Shown piece by piece: positions 58,181-64,000 of a DNA stretch of 64,000 nt. The stretch spans positions 89,754,650-89,818,649 of the forward strand of contig OZ035962.1 in assembly GCA_964034945.1 (NCBI GenBank), given 5' to 3'. A program made the position numbers and the translations under genes. Numbering within the stretch: the first letter of the stretch is position 1; each line of letters opens with the position of its first letter. Below the pieces are notes generated by a model that did no database searches, had not been told where the DNA came from, and worked only from the letters and a program-made list of their open reading frames with translations. The stretch is from Chrysopilus asiliformis (taxonomy: Eukaryota; Arthropoda; Insecta; Diptera; Rhagionidae).

Positions 58181-58990
58181 CCGGTAACAACCACTACCAA
58201 AATGCGTTGGAATTTTGAAAAAAAAATCATTTTTATTCTCCAAAACATTGATTGAATGTTCAATACAAAAAATTTTAAATTAAAAGTTCGAATCAAAGAA
58301 ACTATAATTATTCGCTAATCCTCTACACTCTACGTGTTAGCACAGATGTTAGTCACAAAAATATGCAATTGGGCATTTAGCATAGCAGGAACATTTTCTA
58401 CTTGAAAAAAAAAACAGTTTAAGCTTTTCAGCCGATTTTCCTCTTTCGGTTGCCATAACGGCAAAAGTATGAGTCATTGGCAATCAGCGCATTATGTCGG
58501 TTTTTCGGTGTCCTACCAACCACTTCTTGAGTCATACTCGTCCGGGCAAAATTCACATCCTTAAGTTATTGCTTCCTCGCTATCCACAGTGCAAAGGGTC
58601 AGGAATTTCTCCAAGTGCACATACATAATATACATATTGGTATATAGAAATTCACATGTGAATAAAGGAAGAAATTATTATAAAACCCGACCGGGACAAC
58701 TCCTGGCCCACACTTTGTCCGCCACCTACCAACTGAATCTTAACACATTCACAACACATGCAAGCGAAGCAGATGCCAGTCATAATGGGGGTTGGATCTG
58801 ATAAATATCCCCGGCACGTTTTTGGCAACAGTCCACAAATCGATAGCGCAAGGGGGAAACAAGGTTTTTCTCGTCCTGTTCCCGACTCGGTCAAAGCAGC
58901 CAGGATAATTCTGCTGGCGAATACTAAAAAAGCTTTTTTTGGTGAAATGTTGAATTTTTTAGAAAGTTATATCAACGGTGGAATGAATAA
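58181..58990. other. No supported gene
   Basis: Overlapping frames on both strands at 58589-59000 are unrecognised. The nearby stretch is somewhat GC-rich, but no splice-supported frame was found. Confidence 0.35.
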
Positions 58991-59174
58991 AAATATCTGA
59001 TGTGAATAACACATGATTTTCTTATACAAAATGTACGTTCCTGTGCGATTTATAGCCCGACGAATAAAATAAATATTAGTTCACATAAAATATGACTTTT
59101 TTACGAAATTGGAAATATCTCGATAACGGTAAAAGCTATCGATTTACAGTAATTGGCTAAAATGTTAAGAATAT

Positions 59175-59575
59175 CAATATTTTTATACTTTATCTGATAT
59201 ATCATATAGAAGTATATTAGATTTAGTATACCGTTTGTAACGCATCGAACCAATGATCGGACACACACCAAGATTTTAGGGATGACAAAAGATTTCCGCA
59301 TATCCGTGCTCACCATAATTTTCGAAAGGATGGAGCTAGAGACTTGAAATTTTGTATAGTTACGTTTCTTGTAAATGGTTAGACTAAGTTCTTGAACAGG
59401 CAAAATTTGACCATTCTTTCCTCCCTCCCCTTTACAAACGAAAAAGTTTTTTGCCATTTTCTCGGAAACGGTGAGCCATATTGAAAAATTTATTAAGGTA
59501 AAATATATTTATAATAAGATTTTATATAACCCATCCATACATCAAAATCCAATCGGACTACTGCTTCCCCCCTCC
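59175..59575 (+). repeat. Family B copy inserted in family A
   Basis: 'tgatatatcatatagaagta', 'gtataccgtttgtaacgcat', 'gggatgacaaaagatttccg', 'gagctagagacttgaaattt' and 'ctcggaaacggtgagccat' appear in family B order. The GTCY tract is almost absent in this copy ('catatccgtgctcacc'). Confidence 0.75.
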
Positions 59576-59696
59576 AGTTAACGGTTTTCCAGCGAAAGTT
59601 GATAGCATCTTACCATTTCGAGATCAAACATGCCTGTAAAGTTTTATGGCTAGCTCTAGCTCTATTAATGTTTGAGAAATCTTGTACACAGGCTGA

Positions 59697-60256
59697 CAGA
59701 CTAAAAGACTAACAGACAGACAGACAGACAGACTAACAGACTAACAGACTAACAGACTAACAGACTAAGGCCCGTTTGCTGAAACAAGTCATAGCGTCTT
59801 ATGTTCAACTTAAATTACTTAAGACCCAGAATTTCTACGGTTTAAGTAGGCTAAGCACAACTTAAATTGCTATGACTTGTTTCAGCAAACGGGCCTAACA
59901 GACTAACAGACTAACAGACTAACCGACTAACAGACTAACAGACTAACAGACTAACAGACTAACAGACTAACAGACTAACAGACTAACAGACTAACAGACT
60001 AATAGACTAACAGACTAACAGACTAACAGACTAACAGACTAACAGACTAACAGACTAACAGACTAACAGACTAACCGACTAACAGACTAACAGACTTACA
60101 GACTAACAGACTAACAGACTAACAGACTAATAGACTAACAGACTAACAGACTAACAGACTAACAGACTAACAGACTAACAGACTAACAGACTAACAGACT
60201 AACAGACTAACCGACTAACAGACTAACAGACTAACAGACTAACAGACTGACAGACA
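59697..60256 (-). repeat. GTCTGTTA octamer array (plus strand GACTAACA), ~50 units
   Basis: Near-perfect 8-bp units broken by occasional single changes (GACTAACC, GACTAATA, GACTTACA). It occupies the same internal position in family A as the giant GTCTGTCA array. The eighth-unit pattern differs by one base (TTA instead of TCA). It is split by a MITE at 59769-59895. Confidence 0.95.
59769..59895. mobile_element. 127-bp MITE inside the octamer array
   Basis: The first and last 27 bp are exact reverse complements (start GGCCCGTTTGCTGAAACAAG). TAA flanks both ends (59766-59768 and 59896-59898), taken from the repeat unit. This is a PIF/Harbinger-type signature. The perfect ends and intact array flanks indicate a recent insertion into an existing array. 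Confidence 0.95.
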
Positions 60257-60350
60257 AAAAGACATTTCTGTAATAATGCTCCAATCGGAAATAAAGAGGT
60301 CAAAATTTTTCAAGAATACAATACGTTATTAAACTCCGTATAAGAAAGTA

Positions 60351-60960
60351 AAAAAGACCAAAGCAGGGGTAAATTTAAGATTAGTATGTGAATATTCGAG
60401 GGTTCAATTGGGCGGCATTCATAAATCTTTGTTATTGTCAATTATTTTACAATTTCGGAAAGTCTTTTGGATAAGAGCTTGTGGTTTTATTACCAGAATA
60501 TCCAACATAATAATAAATTTTTGGAAATCAATTTCGTTTGAATCTGATTGGAGGGAATTTTTTTCATTTAGATATGAATTTTAGATCTCATCAGGTTATT
60601 TTTGGCATAATTTTGTTTGCTTGAATGTTTGACGCTTTGAGACAATTTCGGCAACTGAAGATAAAAATATATCACGATATTTATGTGTGTGTATATTTCT
60701 AAATTGGATAAAATTCAAAATAAGGAAGTTTAATATGATTCTGAATTTCAGGAACGTGACAAAGAACAAAGAAACGAAAATCCCTCTATGACAACGAAAC
60801 CATTAAAGGGATTCACAAGGATTTCAAGGAGGCAAAATTTCATTTGTTTTCATATTTATTATTTATTTTGTGTTGTTGTTGGCATAAAATAAATTTAATA
60901 ATGAAAATGGATGGTAATTTATGTTTTTAACCGACTTTCAAAAATTAAAACGTTCTGAAT
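60351..60960. other. Spacer, nothing recognised
   Basis: AT-rich. No frames over 60 codons and no terminal repeats were noticed. Confidence 0.45.
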
Positions 60961-60961
60961 T

Positions 60962-61465
60962 CGTTTGTATTGGTTTATTATACGAAATATAATAAAGTAT
61001 TGTATTCATGAAAAAATCTGACCTTTTCCCTAGTACTTCTGAGTCGAATGGAGCATTATTACAAAAATGTTTTTCGGTCAGTTAGTCTTTGTACAACATT
61101 TCCCGAAAACTAATAGAGCTAGAGCCATGATATTCTACAGGGGTGTTTGGTCTTGCAATGGAACAATTTATAAACGTTTGATGGAAATCCGTTAACCAGA
61201 AGTAACCAAAATGGCGGCTTTTTGGAAGAAAAAGTTAAAACAAAAATTAAAGATACTGAAATTCTCTACATTTTTGCCTATCAACGTAAATAGATATCTC
61301 TTACCGTTATCGAGATATTTTAGATTTTGTAAAATAAAAATTCATGTTTTTATTTTAGCAATTTATTCATCAGATTATAGTTAAAATTGTTCGTGAACAT
61401 AGATGTTGTATAAGAAAGTCATGTGCTGTTCACATCAGATATTTTTTTGAATATTCACGCATAAC
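60962..61465 (+). repeat. Family A copy with almost no array (reference copy)
   Basis: 'aataaagtattgtattcatg', 'acttctgagtcgaatggagc', then only 'cggtcagttagtctttgtac' where other copies have an array. Then 'gagctagagccatgatattc', 'gatggaaatccgttaaccag', 'ccaaaatggcggc' and 'agaaagtcatgtgctgttca'. It shows the unexpanded state of the element, with about two degenerate octamers. Confidence 0.8.
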
Positions 61466-62210
61466 TTTTAACAAGATTGTCCGATTTCGGTACTTCCAAA
61501 AGATAAAGTTGTAGAAATAGTAGTAAGGAAAGTGGTGCAGAAAGTTTCTGATTGAATGTCGCTGTAAGTTTATCCCTTGTAACGCTATCCCTCATACCCC
61601 TCCCCAGCTAGATTCTACATTGTTTCAGATATCAAGTTGAAAATTGCTGTGTTGTGTTCGCTTCAACACCAGGAAGCGCCTTTTAAATATTTTCCTCGGA
61701 ACCTAGGGTTACCCATGGTGTAAAACCCGCTCCTTGACGCCAGTAAGCCCCCTGAAAGTTTCATACAAGTCGTTTCAGTATTATTTTTATCAGTTTTTTG
61801 GCTCTCCTTGTCATTTGAACTAATATGACTCTTGTCAAATCGGAAATTACGATTTTGACATTTTTGTAACAATTACCATCAATTTTTTGCTAATACGAAT
61901 TTTGTTCATTAACAAATTGCACAAATATAACACATTTTGATCTAAATGTTGATAAATGAAGTGAAAAAAGCAAATGTAATTCCAGCCCAGTCTGCTCACA
62001 TGAGATTGGTCGTATCTTAAATCTATCAGCATCAAGGCTATAGTTAATACTTTACTCTGTAATTTTAACACCTAAGATTTAAGTACCTAAAGAGGTGGAC
62101 TAAAAAATCCCTACCCCTGATTGAAGTATTCCAAAATATTTCTGCATTGTCATTTTCCTAAAAGCGTAAATCACAGGCATTTCCAATAAGTTATTGAAAG
62201 ACTCAAATAA
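61466..62210. other. No supported gene
   Basis: Frames at 61663-62071 (minus) are unrecognised. No repeat partner was noticed. Confidence 0.4.
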
Positions 62211-62213
62211 GTA

Positions 62214-63149
62214 GGGTCAGGTAGGGTGAAGTGGTCCACGTTTTTATTATTGGCCATAAAATGGTCAAAAATTGGAATTTTTGCATGATAAGACAGTCAA
62301 ATCGCAATCGCAGGACCTAAGCTAACTTTCTGCATTCACAGATTGCCAACTTTTTGACACTAAATTTAATTTTCAGGCATTTTTCGAAAACTTTGATTTT
62401 TCGATTTTTTCAAAATGGTGGGGAGAAGTGGTCCACCCTCAAAAACTTTCCAGAAATCGCATAAACATAAAATTAAATGACAAATAAAAGTATAATCATG
62501 AAGTTTGATCAAAAATATGGTTTATTTGAAAGTAACAAATGAGCGTTTGGTCTGTTTTGGTGTTGGTTTCTTCGGTGTAGTTGTTAAGCGTCGTTTTCCG
62601 GCGGCTTGTTCTGCTACTCTAATTCAGCTCGATTTTTGGGAGAAGTTATAATCGGAGCTTCGCATCGATTTTCGGCCACGATTTGAAACACTCAAAATAA
62701 CTCATAAAAAAACTTGAAAACACGAAATTTGACGTTGACAGGGTGGACTACTTCACCCTACCAAACGTGGACCATTTCTCCCTACCGACGCTATTTTGCG
62801 CGGAATGACACTGCTTCAACAATTGTGGAAAAAAGTGCAGAAATTCGGTGGATTTACAAAGTTCATAATGTAGACAACATTTTAGATTAATTAGCTTATT
62901 GAAATTGATGAAGAATTCGTCAAAATGTTGTTGAATGTGAATGTTTGCGAAATCTTTCAACAATGTTTTTTTGGCACTGATCTGTGAGAGTGAGTAAATA
63001 TACGTCTGCACACTTCAATGAGTAATAAAAAACAAGCTGTCATCAACAGCAACCGATGAGAGTTGCATATTCTGTTCTAATGTCACTATTACTAACAAAA
63101 ATGGTGGTGGACCACTTCTCCCTGCGGACCACTTCACCCTACCCGACCC
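62214..63149. mobile_element. TA-flanked inverted-repeat element, 936 bp
   Basis: Left GGGTCAGGTAGGGTGAAGTG and inverted right GGGTCGGGTAGGGTGAAGTG differ at one base; both then read GTCC. TA flanks both ends (62212-62213 and 63150-63151), suggesting a Tc1/mariner-type insertion. The 'gaagtggtccac' end motif recurs several times inside, both near the left end (62430-62440) and near the right end (62745-62785, 63105-63120). This layered structure may reflect nested related ends. Short frames inside are not transposase-like. Confidence 0.75.
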
Positions 63150-63151
63150 TA

Positions 63152-64000
63152 TACCATATGGATGAAAAAAAAAATGTTTTTTGTGAAAAAAAAAATCATA
63201 AAGCTCAGCCAAATAAAGAAAAATGGTTATCAATTTAAAAAAATCAACCCATCATGTTTGAAAATTAATAAAAGCCGAACTAAAATTGCCAAAGAAAAAA
63301 TAATAATAAGAAAAATTATCAAGGAGATATTTACTTTCAAAAAACATTTAATAAAGTTTTTTCGCTGTCTTCCGTGGGATTTTAATCAACATAATAATAT
63401 ATTATCGAATTTCCTGCAGCAAACCCTCCCAAGAACTATTAAATGTCGTATAATTAAACGTTGTTAATGGCAGAATTTCTTAAGGCCGCTGTTAATGAAA
63501 ATTGAAAAGTGGATTTCATACTAAATTTAATCGAAATTGATTTCGCCCACACTGCATGTCTCCATAGGAAATTTATTTACTGGAACTAATTTGGTACAAT
63601 AGGGGAAAAAAATAAAGCGAAAAGATATGCAGGTAAAATTCTGAAAACCTTCAAGGCCAAAAAGAAAATTACAAGAGCATAAACACAATTCACGATAAAT
63701 CAAAAAATTGTCACCACAAAAATTTGGCGTGAAATTCACGTACAAATTAACGGGCGGAAAATTCAAAAACCTGTCATCAAGTAGAACTGATGGAAAAGCA
63801 ACGTGTTTGAAGTTTTTTTTCATGTTAAAATATTAATACGGGTCTTAAAATACTTCTCGAGATGTCAATTTAAAACTAATTGTAAATCCGAAATCTTGAA
63901 ATATATTGCGATTGTTTTCTGATCACTTTTGTTTTTTAAAAAATTATGTGTCTGTCCGAAATGTGGGACGGAAACCACATTAGGCGCCTTTTAATAACAA
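63152..64000. other. No supported gene
   Basis: Lys-rich frames at 63162-63467 arise from A-rich DNA. The 98-codon minus frame at 63527-63823 is unrecognised. The window ends in AT-rich sequence. Confidence 0.4.

Larger units (their letters stand above)
58995..60350 (-). repeat. Family A copy (inverted) with a GTCTGTTA array and nested insertions
   Basis: On the minus strand 60350-60265 matches the family A left part. 59700-59580 matches the part right of the array ('tacaagatttctcaaacatt', 'aatagagctagagctagcc', 'ctatcaactttcgctgg'). 59150-58995 matches the distal right end ('gttatcgagatatttcc', 'tcatgtgttattcacatcag'). Family B (59175-59575) interrupts it, and the array between the two halves is itself interrupted by a MITE. 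Confidence 0.7.

Noticed and set aside
1..64000. tRNA and rRNA genes
   Set aside because: No GTTCRANNC-type T-loop with a matching cloverleaf and no ribosomal RNA signature was noticed by eye; a dedicated RNA search could still find one.

Overview
This window is intergenic and intronic DNA from a eukaryote, most likely an arthropod and probably a dipteran insect. It is AT-rich, with no operons or bacterial gene packing. It contains spliced exons, arthropod-type TATA + TCAGT initiator promoters and many short DNA transposons with clean target-site duplications (TSDs). It also contains interspersed repeats built around GTCT/GTCC-type microsatellites, the architecture known from dipteran mini-me and DINE-1/INE-1-like elements. 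The taxonomic call is an inference.

Three things look like host genes. (1) At 43739-43795 (minus) is the first coding exon of a beta-tubulin, reading MREIVHLQAGQCGNQIGAK and ending in a consensus splice donor. No exon 2 is visible to its left, so intron 1 would leave the window and would contain the giant satellite, or the exon is orphaned. (2) and (3) At 48960-49109 (minus) and 50342-50485 (plus) are two short, divergently oriented, intronless genes. Each encodes a signal peptide followed by a 25-29 residue Pro/Arg-rich tail with no acidic residue. They look like a pair of proline-rich antimicrobial peptide genes. Each has a TATA box starting at -33, a TCAGT initiator, a 42-45 nt 5' UTR and a kB-like motif upstream. 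A possible unidentified exon lies at 53290-53602 (minus).

Layout. 1-12.4 kb: AT-rich DNA with repeat fragments and two octamer arrays (GTCTGTCC, GTCTGTCG). 12.4-23.8 kb: an interspersed element (family A) that opens with a 65-bp-arm palindrome and carries a ~10.6 kb, nearly invariant GTCTGTCA array of about 1,320 units. 24-43 kb: dense nested DNA transposons, including a hAT element inside a pogo-like element, a CACTG-ended element with coding remnants, a MITE (miniature inverted-repeat transposable element) inside another MITE, a TTAA-flanked element, a deleted PIF/Harbinger with transposase and MADF remnants, and a piggyBac-type MITE inside family B. 43.7-50.5 kb: the host-gene island. 50.6-64 kb: more MITEs, family B, A and E copies, a GTCTGTTA array interrupted by a 127-bp MITE, and a TA-flanked element with GGGTCAGGTAGGGTGAAGTGG-like ends.

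The main themes are: several arrays of the pattern GTCTGTCN/GTCTGTTA sit at the same internal position of related repeats, just 5' of a conserved TGAAATTTT core; one of them has expanded from about two units to over a thousand; and a putative immune-peptide gene pair sits beside a cytoskeletal gene exon. Most open reading frames longer than 60 codons here are simple-sequence translations or chance.
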